Source: Halalkalibacter oceani (lineage in GTDB: Bacteria; Bacillota; Bacilli; Bacillales; Bacillaceae_D). From it: a stretch of 64,000 nt of DNA. Positions 17,469 through 26,210 of the stretch are shown in pieces. The notes below the pieces were generated by a model that ran no database searches, was not told where the DNA came from, and saw only the letters and a program-made list of their open reading frames with translations. Location of the stretch: positions 20,975 through 84,974 of the forward strand of contig NZ_JBEPKD010000016.1 of NCBI RefSeq assembly GCF_040544555.1, written 5' to 3'. A program made the position numbers and the translations under genes. Numbering within the stretch: the first letter of the stretch is position 1; the number at the start of each line of letters is the position of its first letter.

Positions 17469-17635
17469 ATTTGCATTGACTTTTCCTACTATTCATTCAA
17501 TTGTGATAATAAAGTTTTTCTCTTCGCAACCCCTTTCTAGTTTTTCGTAATGGCACCTCTTATTTTCTCCGTGCCCATCAATTTTTTTCCTTTCTTTCAA
17601 TCACTTTTAGAAAAAAACAGAAAAGGAGGAAGATC

Positions 17636-18403
17636 ATGACCGAGGTAGAGCGCCTGGTGATGCTCTATTTGTTTTTAGTAGGCTGCATAGTAGGTTCTTT
17701 TTATAATGTTGTTGGTTTACGCCTACCCGTAGGAGAATCGATTGTTAAGCCGCGTTCGCAGTGTCCCGTCTGCGGGCATCGTCTCTCCGCGTGGGAGCTG
17801 GTTCCTCTCTTATCCTATATGTGTTTGCGGGGCCGCTGCCGGGTTTGCAGGGCGGTGATTTCCCCATTGTATCCGGCGGTAGAGCTTGGAACCGGCCTAT
17901 TATTTGCCCTCTCTTTTTATGTTTACCGGTGGACGGGAGATACGCTTTTATTACTTGTGCTCGTGTCCTTGCTGGCGATTATTTTTGTCAGTGATGTCCG
18001 CTATATGCTGATTCCTGATCGTGTGCTGCTGTTTTTCACGGCGCTGATTTTGCTGCTTCGGCTTTGCTTTCTGCCGTCAGAGCCGTGGTGGGATGCCTTT
18101 CTTGGCGCCATTGCTGGCTTTGCTTTGCTCTATATCATCGCCATTGTTAGCCGTGGAGGCATGGGTGGAGGCGATGTAAAGCTTTTTGGTGTGCTTGGCC
18201 TGATCCTCGGCTGGCAACATACGCTGCTGGCGTTCTTTCTCTCCTGTTTGTCCGGGGCGTTACTGGGAGGGGCTGCTCTAGTAATTGGTAAGGTAGAACG
18301 ACGGAAGCCGGTTCCGTTTGGCCCATTTATCGTGTTAGGGGCTATAACCGCTTATTTTTTTGGAGAGTCTTTAGTAGAATGGTATATGAGAAGAATCGGC
18401 TGA
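17636..18403 (+). CDS. comC: Type IV prepilin peptidase ComC
   Basis: Membrane aspartyl protease that cleaves and N-methylates the ComG pseudopilins needed for DNA uptake. The N-terminal domain has the zinc motif CPVC (residues 42-45) and a second pair CRVC. Catalytic aspartates lie in SDVRYMLIPD and in GGMGGGDVKLFG. About seven membrane segments, 255 aa, normal. AAAAGGAGGA precedes the ATG. Shares its place between folC and spoIIB with B. subtilis, where it is activated by ComK. Confidence 0.95.
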   Translation: MTEVERLVMLYLFLVGCIVGSFYNVVGLRLPVGESIVKPRSQCPVCGHRLSAWELVPLLSYMCLRGRCRVCRAVISPLYPAVELGTGLLFALSFYVYRWTGDTLLLLVLVSLLAIIFVSDVRYMLIPDRVLLFFTALILLLRLCFLPSEPWWDAFLGAIAGFALLYIIAIVSRGGMGGGDVKLFGVLGLILGWQHTLLAFFLSCLSGALLGGAALVIGKVERRKPVPFGPFIVLGAITAYFFGESLVEWYMRRIG

Positions 18404-18590
18404 ACAAATTGCCTGGCGGATGGCTGGGAATGAAGGACAAGCCGCACCGTCCGTAGCATTCAAGTGGGAAAATTGACGGAAACAGCTTTGTTCCGGAACA
18501 GATTTCAAATCTTGGTAAACTTCTAGTTCTATTAGCTAGCGATTTTTAATAGAATAAAGTAAAGACTAACGAGTGAGAGAGGTGCTAGAT

Positions 18591-19604
18591 ATGGAGCGGG
18601 AGAAGCATTCGATTTCAGTTCGTTTAAATGGGAAAGAGCAGAAGGTGAAAGAAGTCGCTTACGAACAGCAGAATGATGACAGCAGCTTAATCCCCCGGCC
18701 TAATAATGTGCTTGATTTTAAGAAAAGACAGGCCGAGCGTAAACGGAACGAGCAGCCTTATTGGGACGATGGCAACCGCGAGAAAAGCCCGGGACTTCCA
18801 TTTAAGCGGAAGAAAAAAGCTCTTTACAAAGGCGCCAAACCGCATTTGTCGATGACACTGTTAGCTGCGATCTGCTCGGCCCTTGTCATCGGAATCGGCA
18901 TGGGGCTGGTCGTGCTAACTCTCTTTACCGGTGAGCCTGCTGAAGGGACGGAAGCAAACAGCGCCAACGCCGATGTACCGGTCTTCTCCGGGACGGATGC
19001 CGGGCTGCCGGTGCTGGCAGTCGAGGTTGTTCAAGGAGGGGCGTTCGCGGCGGCGGAAAAGGGAATGGAAAGTGTGCAAATTCTCCAGGATAGAGGACTG
19101 GCGGCCTTGTTAACTGAACATACTGATCCATTTTATATGTTCATCGGTCTCGGCGGAGATCGTGCTCAGGCTGGACAGATCAGCAACCTTTATCAGGAAT
19201 ATGGACAAGAGACGTATGTGAAGTCATACCGCATTGAAGGACAAGCGGTAACAGGGCAGCCAGAGGACGTAACGAGCTGGTTTGATCGGGCGGTAGGACA
19301 ATATAAGGAACTATTGCATCTCTCTGTCGATGGCTTGACCGGAGGAACATTGCCGACAGCTGAAAAAGCAGCCGAGCTTGAGCAAAATCTCGATACGCTG
19401 CAAGTAGAACGGGATCAAGTGTTTTCCAAGCTTCCTGATGCGGCTCAGCCTTCCGCGCTCGCGCTTGGTGACGCTTTAGTAAAAGGAAAGGATCAACTGA
19501 AACATTACGTTGAGACGGAAGATGCTGCTGCCTTATGGGGCACCCAGCAGGCCCTGTTGGAAGCCTTACTGGCCTATGAACAGCTGGTGGCTACGCTGGG
19601 ATAA
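18591..19604 (+). CDS. spoIIB: Stage II sporulation protein B
   Basis: Membrane protein that assists septal peptidoglycan thinning at the start of forespore engulfment, with SpoIIDMP. 337 aa: charged cytoplasmic N-terminus (about 1-85), one membrane segment (about 90-112, LLAAICSALVIGIGMGLVVL), then an extracytoplasmic part whose first half (about 130-215) resembles a SPOR fold (VEVVQGGAFAAAEKGMESVQ). ATG 18591 is preceded by GAGAGAGG; the GTG at 18573 lies within that site. An ATAGAATAA element (18549-18557) resembles a sigma-H -10, but no sigma-H -35 is visible. Identified by domain layout and position. Confidence 0.85.
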   Translation: MEREKHSISVRLNGKEQKVKEVAYEQQNDDSSLIPRPNNVLDFKKRQAERKRNEQPYWDDGNREKSPGLPFKRKKKALYKGAKPHLSMTLLAAICSALVIGIGMGLVVLTLFTGEPAEGTEANSANADVPVFSGTDAGLPVLAVEVVQGGAFAAAEKGMESVQILQDRGLAALLTEHTDPFYMFIGLGGDRAQAGQISNLYQEYGQETYVKSYRIEGQAVTGQPEDVTSWFDRAVGQYKELLHLSVDGLTGGTLPTAEKAAELEQNLDTLQVERDQVFSKLPDAAQPSALALGDALVKGKDQLKHYVETEDAAALWGTQQALLEALLAYEQLVATLG

Positions 19605-19647
19605 AGAATAACGCCAGTTTTCTGAAATGTCCAAATAAGGAAAGTCG

Positions 19648-19695
19648 ACGGCTTTGTCCTTGCTCGCTTTGTGCAGGATAGGGCCGTTTTTTTTT
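19648..19695 (+). terminator. Terminator after spoIIB
   Basis: ACGGC (19648-19652) pairs with GCCGT (19683-19687), with an inner TCCT/AGGA pairing, followed by nine T residues. 43 bases after the spoIIB stop. Confidence 0.75.
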
Positions 19696-19751
19696 CGGAG
19701 AAGATGGCACTTCCTTTGTCGAGGAAAGTGGTTTTTCTGCGTCAAAGTCTA

Positions 19752-19799
19752 TTGAGTGAAGTGTGAAAATTTGGTATTCTTAAAGAAAGCCTGTACAAT
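19752..19799 (+). promoter_or_regulatory. Two overlapping candidate promoters of maf
   Basis: P1: TTGAGT (19752-19757), 17 bases, TATTCT (19775-19780). P2: TTGGTA (19771-19776), 17 bases, TACAAT (19794-19799). Both point to maf, whose start is at 19834. Confidence 0.5.
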
Positions 19800-19833
19800 A
19801 AAAAGAAACATAATTGTAGAGGTGAATCCCTTC

Positions 19834-20412
19834 ATGCATTCGTTAATCTTAGCCTCAGGCTCCCCAAGACGAAAAGAATTACTTCAGCAGGTCCATCTTT
19901 CTTTCAACGTTGTTCCAAGTATGATTTCCGAACAAATTGAACCAACTTTATCACCCGAGGAGGCCGTTAAACAGCTTGCCTATCAAAAAGCTGAGGATGT
20001 CTGGAAGCAGCACCGGGATGCGGTAGTCCTTGGTTCTGACACCGTTGTCGCGTTTCAAGACACGATTCTCGGCAAGCCGAAAGACGAACGGGAAGCGCGG
20101 CAAATGCTTACGCTGTTGTCAGGACGAACTCACTCTGTCTATACCGGGGTAACGCTTTGTTCCCAGGCTGGCACGACAACATTTTTCGAAAAAACGGAGG
20201 TGGAATTTTATTCGCTGACTGAAGAAGAAATTGCGATGTACGTCGAGAGCGGAGAGCCGCTCGATAAAGCCGGAGCGTATGGAATTCAAGGCTTCGGTGC
20301 CTTTTTAGTGAAGCAGATTAAAGGCGACTATTACACTGTGGTCGGCTTGCCGCTGGCGCGTACGCTTAGAGAATTAAAGAAATTGGGAATTGTTCCTTCT
20401 CCGCACATATAA
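19834..20412 (+). CDS. maf: Maf nucleotide pyrophosphatase
   Basis: House-cleaning NTP pyrophosphatase (dTTP/UTP and modified pyrimidines) that influences septum formation in Bacillus. Diagnostic start MHSLILASGSPRRKELL (SxSPRR signature), followed by VVLGSDTVVAF, GKPKDEREARQML and the GAYGIQGFGAFLVKQIKGDYYTVVGLP signature. 192 aa. The frame is open from 19756 but AGAGGTGA precedes the ATG at 19834. Confidence 0.96.
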   Translation: MHSLILASGSPRRKELLQQVHLSFNVVPSMISEQIEPTLSPEEAVKQLAYQKAEDVWKQHRDAVVLGSDTVVAFQDTILGKPKDEREARQMLTLLSGRTHSVYTGVTLCSQAGTTTFFEKTEVEFYSLTEEEIAMYVESGEPLDKAGAYGIQGFGAFLVKQIKGDYYTVVGLPLARTLRELKKLGIVPSPHI

Positions 20413-20545
20413 TGATTAGTGCCGGCAAGGGCGATGGTGTAGTGAGCGCGCAGTCACCCGTATTGTTTTTTTGAAGTCGTCCATTTTTTCATTTCTGCAC
20501 ATGAAAGTCCCCGTATTCGTACAGATTAGAAAGGAGCGTCTGTCA

Positions 20546-21238
20546 TTGCCTCAACAATCACTCCTCATCCGTGATGTCCCCGTCCGTGAACGTCCGCGTG
20601 AACGACTTTTGACAGAAGGGGCGCGGGCTTTATCCAATCAGGAAATTCTTGCGATCCTGCTTCGGACGGGAACGAAGCAGGAATCGGTTCTTCAATTGGC
20701 CCAGCGTCTTCTTACGGCTTTTGATGGTATATCGATGTTAAAGGAAGCCGCGATTGAAGAGCTTTGCCTCGTAAAAGGAATCGGCCAGGCGAAAGCTGTG
20801 GAATTAGCAGCAGCAGTCGAGCTGGGCCGGCGGCTGCACAGCCTTCAACCGGATGAACGCTATGTGATTCGTTCTCCGGAGGATGTCGCTAATTATGTCA
20901 TGGAAGATATGCGCTTCCTGCTTCAAGAGCATTTTGATTGCCTGTATTTAAATACGAAGAACCAGGTTCTGCACCGCAAGACGATTTTTATCGGCAGCCT
21001 AAATGCCAGCATTGTCCATCCGCGCGAGGTTTTTAAAGAAGCGCTGCGCCGTTCGGCCGCCTCGGTTGTCTGCCTCCATAATCATCCATCGGGAGATCCG
21101 ACACCAAGCCGTGAGGATATCGATGTCACAAAACGGCTACATGAAGCAGGAAAAGTATTAGGAATTGAAGTGCTCGATCATGTTATTATTGGTGATAGAA
21201 GGTATATCAGCCTGAAGGAGAAAGGGCATCTGAATTAA
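20546..21238 (+). CDS. radC: RadC family JAB-domain protein (UPF0758)
   Basis: Metalloprotease-fold protein (JAB/MPN) named RadC, whose molecular role is unsettled; a DNA-repair role was originally proposed. N-terminal helix-hairpin-helix-like part (VKGIGQAKAVELAAAVELG), C-terminal JAMM motif with LHNHPSGDPTPSREDID. The likely start is TTG 20546, with AAAGGAG 9 bases upstream, giving MPQQSLLIRDVPVRERPRERLL and 230 aa; the frame is open to 20471. Conserved place between maf and mreB. Confidence 0.92.
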   Translation: MPQQSLLIRDVPVRERPRERLLTEGARALSNQEILAILLRTGTKQESVLQLAQRLLTAFDGISMLKEAAIEELCLVKGIGQAKAVELAAAVELGRRLHSLQPDERYVIRSPEDVANYVMEDMRFLLQEHFDCLYLNTKNQVLHRKTIFIGSLNASIVHPREVFKEALRRSAASVVCLHNHPSGDPTPSREDIDVTKRLHEAGKVLGIEVLDHVIIGDRRYISLKEKGHLN

Positions 21239-21379
21239 TCGGTCAATGGTCCTCGGGCGAAGTGCGGATGGCTCAGTTCCCGGCAAAAGTGGTACGCTTA
21301 CTAAGGCGGGAAACGGGAGTCGTGACGGGAAGGTTAGGAGAACTGAAAAGTTAGGCTATGTTTTTCTAACATTCTTCGA

Positions 21380-21385
21380 TATAAT
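21380..21385 (+). promoter_or_regulatory. Candidate mreB promoter -10
   Basis: TATAAT at 21380-21385, 42 bases before mreB. No good -35 lies 16-18 bases upstream, so an activator or read-through from radC may matter. Confidence 0.4.
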
Positions 21386-21426
21386 AAAGGTTATGATTTC
21401 GGTTAAGCATGAAGGGAGATACATAG

Positions 21427-22464
21427 ATGTTTGGTGGGTTCTCAAAAGATATTGGTATTGATCTAGGGACGGCGAATACACTCGTATATGTGAAAGGAAA
21501 AGGCATCGTTGTGCGTGAACCATCAGTGGTTGCCTTACGGACGGATACTGGTTCAATTGAAGCGGTTGGAAATGACGCGAAAAATATGATCGGACGTACA
21601 CCGGGGAATATCGTCGCGGTTCGGCCAATGAAAGACGGGGTTATTGCTGATTTTGATACGACGGCAACGATGCTGAAATATTTCATTCGTCAGGCTCAGA
21701 AAAACCGCTCGATCTTTACAAAGCCGTCGGTGATGGTTTGCGTGCCATCGGGCATTACGGCGGTGGAAAAGCGTGCTGTCGAGGATGCGACAAAACAGGC
21801 GGGGGCGAAGGAAGCCTATACGCTTGAAGAGCCGTTTGCGGCAGCGATTGGCGCTGATCTCCCTGTATGGGAGCCAACGGGCAGCATGGTTGTCGACATC
21901 GGCGGTGGTACGACAGAGGTGGCGATTATCTCGCTTGGCGGGATCGTGACGAGTCAGTCGATTAGGGTTGCCGGCGATGAAATGGATGATGCGATCATTT
22001 CCTATGTGAAAAAGACGTATAATCTGATGATTGGTGAACGGACGGCAGAAGCGTTAAAGCTAGAAATCGGTTCGGCCGGAGCGCCGGATGGCGTCGATGA
22101 TATGGATATTCGCGGGCGCGACCTTGTGACAGGGCTGCCGAAGACGATTACGGTGACAGCGGAAGAAATTGCCGGCTCGCTGGAAGATACGGTGACGACG
22201 ATTATTGAAGCGGTGAAAAACACGCTGGAGCAGTCTCCGCCTGAACTGGCGGCAGACATTATGGATCGCGGTATCGTTCTTACCGGGGGAGGCGCGTTGC
22301 TTCGCAATTTGGATCGCGTGTTAAGCGATGAGACGAATATGCCGGTTTTAGTCGCAGAGAACCCGCTTGATTGCGTCGCGATTGGAACAGGTCGTGCGCT
22401 TGAAAATCTTCATTTATTCCGGTCTAAAGCGGGGATCACGTCCCGTTCGGACAGAAAATTGTAA
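21427..22464 (+). CDS. mreB: Rod-shape-determining protein MreB
   Basis: Actin-like ATPase forming membrane-bound filaments that direct lateral cell-wall synthesis. Starts MFGGFSKDIGIDLGTANTLVYVKG (phosphate-1 motif), phosphate-2 MVVDIGGGTTEVAIISLGG, adenosine motif LTGGGALLRNLD. 345 aa. AAGGGAG precedes the ATG. First gene of mreBCD, with 12 bases to mreC. Confidence 0.98.
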   Translation: MFGGFSKDIGIDLGTANTLVYVKGKGIVVREPSVVALRTDTGSIEAVGNDAKNMIGRTPGNIVAVRPMKDGVIADFDTTATMLKYFIRQAQKNRSIFTKPSVMVCVPSGITAVEKRAVEDATKQAGAKEAYTLEEPFAAAIGADLPVWEPTGSMVVDIGGGTTEVAIISLGGIVTSQSIRVAGDEMDDAIISYVKKTYNLMIGERTAEALKLEIGSAGAPDGVDDMDIRGRDLVTGLPKTITVTAEEIAGSLEDTVTTIIEAVKNTLEQSPPELAADIMDRGIVLTGGGALLRNLDRVLSDETNMPVLVAENPLDCVAIGTGRALENLHLFRSKAGITSRSDRKL

Positions 22465-22476
22465 GTAGGTGTCAGC

Positions 22477-23352
22477 ATGCCATCCTTCTTTTCAAACAAA
22501 AAGTTAATTATTCTGCTCGTCAGCATTATTATTTTAGTGGCGCTCATTGGCTACTCCCTCACAGACCGTGAACGGGTGACAGGTCCAGAGCAAGTTGTAC
22601 GCGATGCTGTTGGATGGGTGCAAACGATTTTTATGAAACCCGCATATGCTGTTGCGGGTTTCTTTGAAAATGTTCGGGATATTCATCATGTGTATGAGGA
22701 AAACAAGCTGCTAAAATCACGGTTTGAGGAATACGCGCAAATCTCTGTTGAACGGAATTTACTGCGGAATGAAAATGAAAATCTGAAAGAAATGCTGGAG
22801 CTTGAAGAAAGCTTGCATGATTATATGATTCGCACCGCGGTCGTCATTCACCGCAACCCGGATCGCTGGTCGGAATATATTGGGATTAACAAAGGATCGG
22901 AGCACGGAGTCGAGCCGAATATGGGGATCGTCGATTCCCGGGGCGGGCTTGTCGGCAAGGTTAGGCAGGTTAGCGAATTTTCGTCCGTCGTGCAGCTTCT
23001 TTCAGACAATGATCGGACAAACCGTGTTTCGGCAATGGTTTCGATGGACGAGCCTGAATATGGCTTTATTGAAGGCTACGATGAGGAGACAGGCCTGCTT
23101 ATTTTAAGAAAGCTCGATATTGAAGCTGAAATTGAACCCGGGCAAATGGTGACGACTTCGGGAAAAGGCGGGGTTTACCCAAGCGGCTTGCTGATTGGTG
23201 AGATTGTCGCGGTGGAGCCGGATGAATACGGACTTACGTTAAACGCCTATATCGAACCGACGGCCGACTTTTATGGGTTGGACTATGTCTATGTGATCGA
23301 GCGGACGAGCACGACGCTTGATTCCTCGTTGCTTGAGGAGGAGGAATCGTGA
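22477..23352 (+). CDS. mreC: Rod-shape-determining protein MreC
   Basis: Bitopic membrane protein linking MreB filaments to the RodA-PBP elongation machinery. One N-terminal membrane segment (about 9-28), a coiled coil (about 65-110, EENKLLKSRFEEYAQISVER) and the beta-rich extracellular domain (GINKGSEHGVEPNMGIVDS, TSGKGGVYPSGLLIGEIV). 291 aa. Overlaps mreD by 4 bases. A perfect 10-bp inverted repeat lies inside the gene at 22635-22662. Confidence 0.96.
   Translation: MPSFFSNKKLIILLVSIIILVALIGYSLTDRERVTGPEQVVRDAVGWVQTIFMKPAYAVAGFFENVRDIHHVYEENKLLKSRFEEYAQISVERNLLRNENENLKEMLELEESLHDYMIRTAVVIHRNPDRWSEYIGINKGSEHGVEPNMGIVDSRGGLVGKVRQVSEFSSVVQLLSDNDRTNRVSAMVSMDEPEYGFIEGYDEETGLLILRKLDIEAEIEPGQMVTTSGKGGVYPSGLLIGEIVAVEPDEYGLTLNAYIEPTADFYGLDYVYVIERTSTTLDSSLLEEEES
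22635..22662 (+). other. Perfect intragenic hairpin in mreC
   Basis: GAAACCCGCA (22635-22644), 8-base loop, TGCGGGTTTC (22653-22662), then TTTG. It looks like a terminator without a full T-run and falls in the codons just after the membrane segment. Confidence 0.6.
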
Positions 23353-23867
23353 GCCGGTTTTACATTCCAGGCCTTGTCTTTGTGCTGTTGATTGTCGAGG
23401 GGACCTTATTTCAGCTTATGACTCCGACTCATACCGATTCCGTTCTCGTTCCCCGATTTCTGATCGTGATGGTTGTCTTAATCGGGCTGCACTTTGGACG
23501 GCAGAGCAGTCTGTTCTACGGTCTCGCCTTTGGCTTTTGTTATGACATTGTCTACACACAGCTGCTTGGCGTATACGCGTTCGGACTTGCTTTTATCGGG
23601 TATTTTTTCATTTTTTTTTCGAAGCGGATTCAAGATTCACTTTTGATCCAGCTGATGCTCGTTTTGAGTGCTATTTTGTTCTTTGAGTATTATCAGTATG
23701 GTCTCTATTTGCTAATCGGTCTAACCGACCTGCCAGCTTCGACTTTTGCCATCGAGCGTCTGCTCCCGAGTCTGATTTTAAACAGCGCGTTTGCCATCTT
23801 AATTTATTATCCGGCGCGCAAACTGTTTGAACATGTGAAAAAGCAAGCCAATCTTCGCGCGCGGTAA
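23349..23867 (+). CDS. mreD: Rod-shape-determining protein MreD
   Basis: Integral membrane protein of the elongasome, 172 aa with about five membrane segments (MSRFYIPGLVFVLLIVEGTL at the start). GTG start at 23349 overlaps the mreC stop (GTGA), with GAGGAGGA just upstream inside mreC. Family identification rests on the hydrophobic pattern, length and position. Confidence 0.94.
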   Translation: MSRFYIPGLVFVLLIVEGTLFQLMTPTHTDSVLVPRFLIVMVVLIGLHFGRQSSLFYGLAFGFCYDIVYTQLLGVYAFGLAFIGYFFIFFSKRIQDSLLIQLMLVLSAILFFEYYQYGLYLLIGLTDLPASTFAIERLLPSLILNSAFAILIYYPARKLFEHVKKQANLRAR

Positions 23868-23907
23868 TCAGAGATACGAGTACATTGCCGGGAAAAAGAG
23901 GGTTTGT

Positions 23908-23936
23908 TTGCCGGACTGTTGAATTAATTGTATAAG
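23908..23936 (+). promoter_or_regulatory. Candidate minC promoter
   Basis: TTGCCG (23908-23913), 17-base spacer, TATAAG (23931-23936) in the 154-base gap between mreD and minC. minCD may also be read from mreBCD. Confidence 0.45.
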
Positions 23937-24021
23937 CTCTAGTTGCCAGCGGTGCTGCCACTTGGCAAAGACGTTCATTTTATTGGAGTATCAAAGTGAG
24001 TCAGGCTGAGGTGAAACACGA

Positions 24022-24711
24022 ATGACGCAAAAAAAGCAACATGTAACAATAAAGGGAACAAAGGAAGGACTTATCTTCCAGTTGGATGACCATTGCTCTT
24101 ACGAATCTCTGTTAACGGAATTACGTGAGAAGCTTTCGTCTAAGCATTACCAGGATAGCGAAGGGCGAGATACTCTTGTAAAAGTGAATGCAGGCTACCG
24201 CTATCTCAATTCCGCTGAGAAAGAAGAACTGTCACAGCTGATTACAGAAGGCCGTAATTTGATTGTCGAGGAATTTGAATCAGAGGTGCTTTCAACGGAA
24301 GAGGCCGAGCTTCTTCGCCAGCAGGCACAGGTGGTGACGCTGACGCGGATTATCCGCTCAGGTCAAGTCTTGAAAATCCGGGGTGACGTCCTGCTGATCG
24401 GTGATGTTAATCCCGGTGGCACGATCATGGCGACGGGAAGCATTTATATCGTCGGAGCATTGCGCGGCATTGCCCATGCCGGCTTTCAAGGTGATGAATC
24501 AGCGGTGATCGCGGCTTCTGTCATGGCTCCGTCGCAGCTCCGTATTGCCGGAGGGATTCGCCAATTCGAAGCAGACGGTGATGAGAAGGAAGAAGAAATT
24601 ATGACAAGTGCTTTTTTGGACGAGCATGCGAGAGTCCAGCTCGGACGAGTGCAGCAGCTTCTACATACGCATCCTGTCGATATTCAAAACGAAAAGCAAG
24701 TGATAGATTAA
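24022..24711 (+). CDS. minC: Septum site-determining protein MinC
   Basis: Inhibitor of FtsZ polymerisation recruited by MinD. N-terminal FtsZ-interacting domain (about 1-105) and C-terminal beta-helix dimer domain (about 115-205, with ILRSG-like IIRSGQVLKIRGDVLLIGDV and NPGGTIMATGSIYIVGALRGIAHAG). 229 aa. Followed by minD after 26 bases. Confidence 0.97.
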   Translation: MTQKKQHVTIKGTKEGLIFQLDDHCSYESLLTELREKLSSKHYQDSEGRDTLVKVNAGYRYLNSAEKEELSQLITEGRNLIVEEFESEVLSTEEAELLRQQAQVVTLTRIIRSGQVLKIRGDVLLIGDVNPGGTIMATGSIYIVGALRGIAHAGFQGDESAVIAASVMAPSQLRIAGGIRQFEADGDEKEEEIMTSAFLDEHARVQLGRVQQLLHTHPVDIQNEKQVID

Positions 24712-24737
24712 GAAAGTGATAGAAAGGGGTCTTCAAT

Positions 24738-25532
24738 GTGGGTGAGGCAATCGTCATTACAAGTGGAAAAGGTGGCGTAGGAAAAACAACGACATCAGCT
24801 AATATCGGCACCGCTCTTGCGCTGTCGGGGAAGAAAGTTTGCTTAGTGGATACAGACATTGGTCTTCGCAATCTTGATGTTGTAATGGGGCTGGAAAATC
24901 GAATCATCTACGACCTCGTCGATGTGACCGAAGGACGCTGTAAGCTGAAGCAGGCTCTGATAAAGGACAAGCGCTTCGATTGCTTATACCTGCTCCCGGC
25001 GGCCCAGACGCAGGATAAATCGGCTGTAGAACCGGAGCAGATGAAGAGCATTATTGATGAATTAAAGCAGGAATACGATTATGTGCTCATCGATTGTCCG
25101 GCAGGTATTGAACAAGGCTTTAAAAATGCGATTGAAGGGGCCGATAAGGCGATTGTCGTCACAACCCCGGAGGTGCCGGCAGTACGTGATGCGGACCGGA
25201 TTATCGGCCTACTGGAGCAAAGGGATATCGAGTCTCCCAAGCTGATCGTCAACCGGATTCGCGGCCATATGATGAAAAATGGAGAAATGCTTGATGTTGA
25301 TGAAATTACTTCGATTTTGGCGATTGATTTGCTTGGCATCGTCGTCGATGATGAAGAAGTGATCAAACAGGCGAATAAAGGCGAGCCTATTGCACTATTA
25401 ACGACAAGCAAAGCTTCTATCGCCTATCGTAATATTGCCAGACGCATTTTAGGAGAAACGGTGCCGTTAATGTCACTTGAAGAAAACAAAGGCGTCTTTG
25501 CGAAGATTAAGCAGTTTTTTAGTGTGAGGTAA
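24738..25532 (+). CDS. minD: Septum site-determining protein MinD
   Basis: Membrane-associated ParA/MinD-type ATPase that activates MinC. Deviant Walker A GKGGVGKTT (residues 10-18), switch region DTDIGLRNLD, Walker B-like LIDCPAG. The C-terminal amphipathic helix GVFAKIKQFFSVR targets the membrane. GTG start at 24738 (MGEAIVITSG), with AAAGGGG 8 bases before it; the ATG at 24736 is out of frame. 264 aa. No minE is visible, in line with the Bacillus DivIVA/MinJ type (inference). Confidence 0.97.
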   Translation: MGEAIVITSGKGGVGKTTTSANIGTALALSGKKVCLVDTDIGLRNLDVVMGLENRIIYDLVDVTEGRCKLKQALIKDKRFDCLYLLPAAQTQDKSAVEPEQMKSIIDELKQEYDYVLIDCPAGIEQGFKNAIEGADKAIVVTTPEVPAVRDADRIIGLLEQRDIESPKLIVNRIRGHMMKNGEMLDVDEITSILAIDLLGIVVDDEEVIKQANKGEPIALLTTSKASIAYRNIARRILGETVPLMSLEENKGVFAKIKQFFSVR

Positions 25533-25538
25533 GACATG

Positions 25539-25617
25539 GCAGTGGCTCCGTTCTGCCCACTGCTTCGAGCCTGAGAGAAAAGGGAGTTTTTCCCCTTTTC
25601 TCTCAGGCTCTTTTTTA
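25539..25617. terminator. Bidirectional terminator between minD and the receiver gene; bipartite hairpin repeat copy
   Basis: A perfect 18-bp stem (25567-25584 with 25593-25610) followed by TTTTTT ends minD; the converging gene's stop lies in the T-run. Upstream is a second hairpin GCAGTGG/CCACTGC (25539-25563). On the opposite strand the layout hairpin-TCGAAGCA-hairpin matches the element at 26736-26814. Confidence 0.9.
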
Positions 25618-25980
25618 TATAATCGTAAGTGTTTGCTTGACAGATGCTTCAACGGTCTGGCGGAATTCATGAATGGAGAAAGGCTTATCGAGGTAAGCAA
25701 TATTCTTTTCGCTATGAACACGCTTTTGACGTCCGGTCGTCAAAACGAGGATCGGTGTTGTTGTCTGTTGTTCCAAGGCAGTAATAAAAGATAGCATGCT
25801 CTCATTTTGCAGCTGATCACTGACAATAATCAGATGGAAGGAGACTCTCGTTTCTATCTCTAAAAAAGAATCTGCCTCTGTGTAATGCAGCACTTCTGCT
25901 CCCAGCTGAGTCAGATGATACTCCATTAATGTAGCATGACTTGGCTCGTCCTCAAGTAAGGCGACTAAAAATGACCCCAT
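25615..25980 (-). CDS. Stand-alone response-regulator receiver domain
   Basis: 121-aa single-domain protein with a CheY-like fold and no output domain. Aligned without gaps to the CheY at 63402, the acidic pocket is E10/D11, the phosphoacceptor D55 (IIVSDQ), the switch residue T81 or T82 (VLTTG) and K99 (LDKPFS). The kinase and target are unknown. It is convergent to minD and divergent from moaB, in a block absent from this place in B. subtilis. The AAAAGGGG site lies before the ATG. A phosphotransfer intermediate or a small regulator are both possible. Confidence 0.8.
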   Translation of the reverse strand: MGSFLVALLEDEPSHATLMEYHLTQLGAEVLHYTEADSFLEIETRVSFHLIIVSDQLQNESMLSFITALEQQTTTPILVLTTGRQKRVHSEKNIAYLDKPFSIHEFRQTVEASVKQTLTII

Positions 25981-26100
25981 ACGTTGTTCCCCTTTTCTCT
26001 TTATCGCTCTTCTCTCTTAATAGTAAAAGTAGTTTGAGAAGTTTGCAAGACCTAAAGATTCTATGAATTCATTGAATATTGGGACTATCGGATGAAAGAG

Positions 26101-26149
26101 TTGACGAGAAATGAGAATACATGGTTTAACAGAGGCATAGAAAGGTAAT
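26101..26149 (+). promoter_or_regulatory. Promoter region of moaB, sigma-A or weak sigma-B
   Basis: TTGACG (26101-26106) has a poor -10 TTTAAC at 18 bases. GTTTAA (26124-26129), 14 bases and GGTAAT (26144-26149) fit a sigma-B promoter with a perfect -35 and a 4-of-6 -10. Neither is convincing alone. Confidence 0.25.
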
Positions 26150-26210
26150 GGATAAGATAGGGCTGTTACATAAGCAAGGGTGAAACGATGGTGTAAAGGT
26201 GGAGAAGAAG

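Larger units (their letters stand above)
17321..17635. other. Intergenic region folC-comC with two repeat hairpins
   Basis: 315 bases without a convincing gene. It contains the partial copy of the composite hairpin repeat (17383-17417) and a degenerate copy of the GGCTGGGCAAA hairpin (17430-17468), which together probably end folC transcription. The stretch 17470-17620 is strongly T-rich on the plus strand. I looked for paired ComK boxes (AAAA-N5-TTTT) before comC and found none convincing. Confidence 0.6.

Noticed and set aside
17239..17550. Two overlapping frames of about 100 codons after folC
   Set aside because: They run through the folC end and the hairpin repeats, lack ribosome sites and look like no protein.
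17470..17635. ComK boxes before comC
   Set aside because: No AAAA-N5-TTTT pair at correct spacing was found in the T-rich region.
18512..18557. sigma-H promoter of spoIIB
   Set aside because: An ATAGAATAA -10-like element exists but there is no AGGA-type -35 at the right distance.
21246..21461. 71-codon frame between radC and mreB
   Set aside because: Crosses the mreB promoter and start, no ribosome site, no family resemblance.
25615..25980. Stand-alone receiver as a degenerate, non-phosphorylatable domain (Ser54 at the phosphosite)
   Set aside because: Gap-free alignment with CheY from the acidic pair places D55, not S54, at the phosphoacceptor position, and Thr and Lys switch residues are present.
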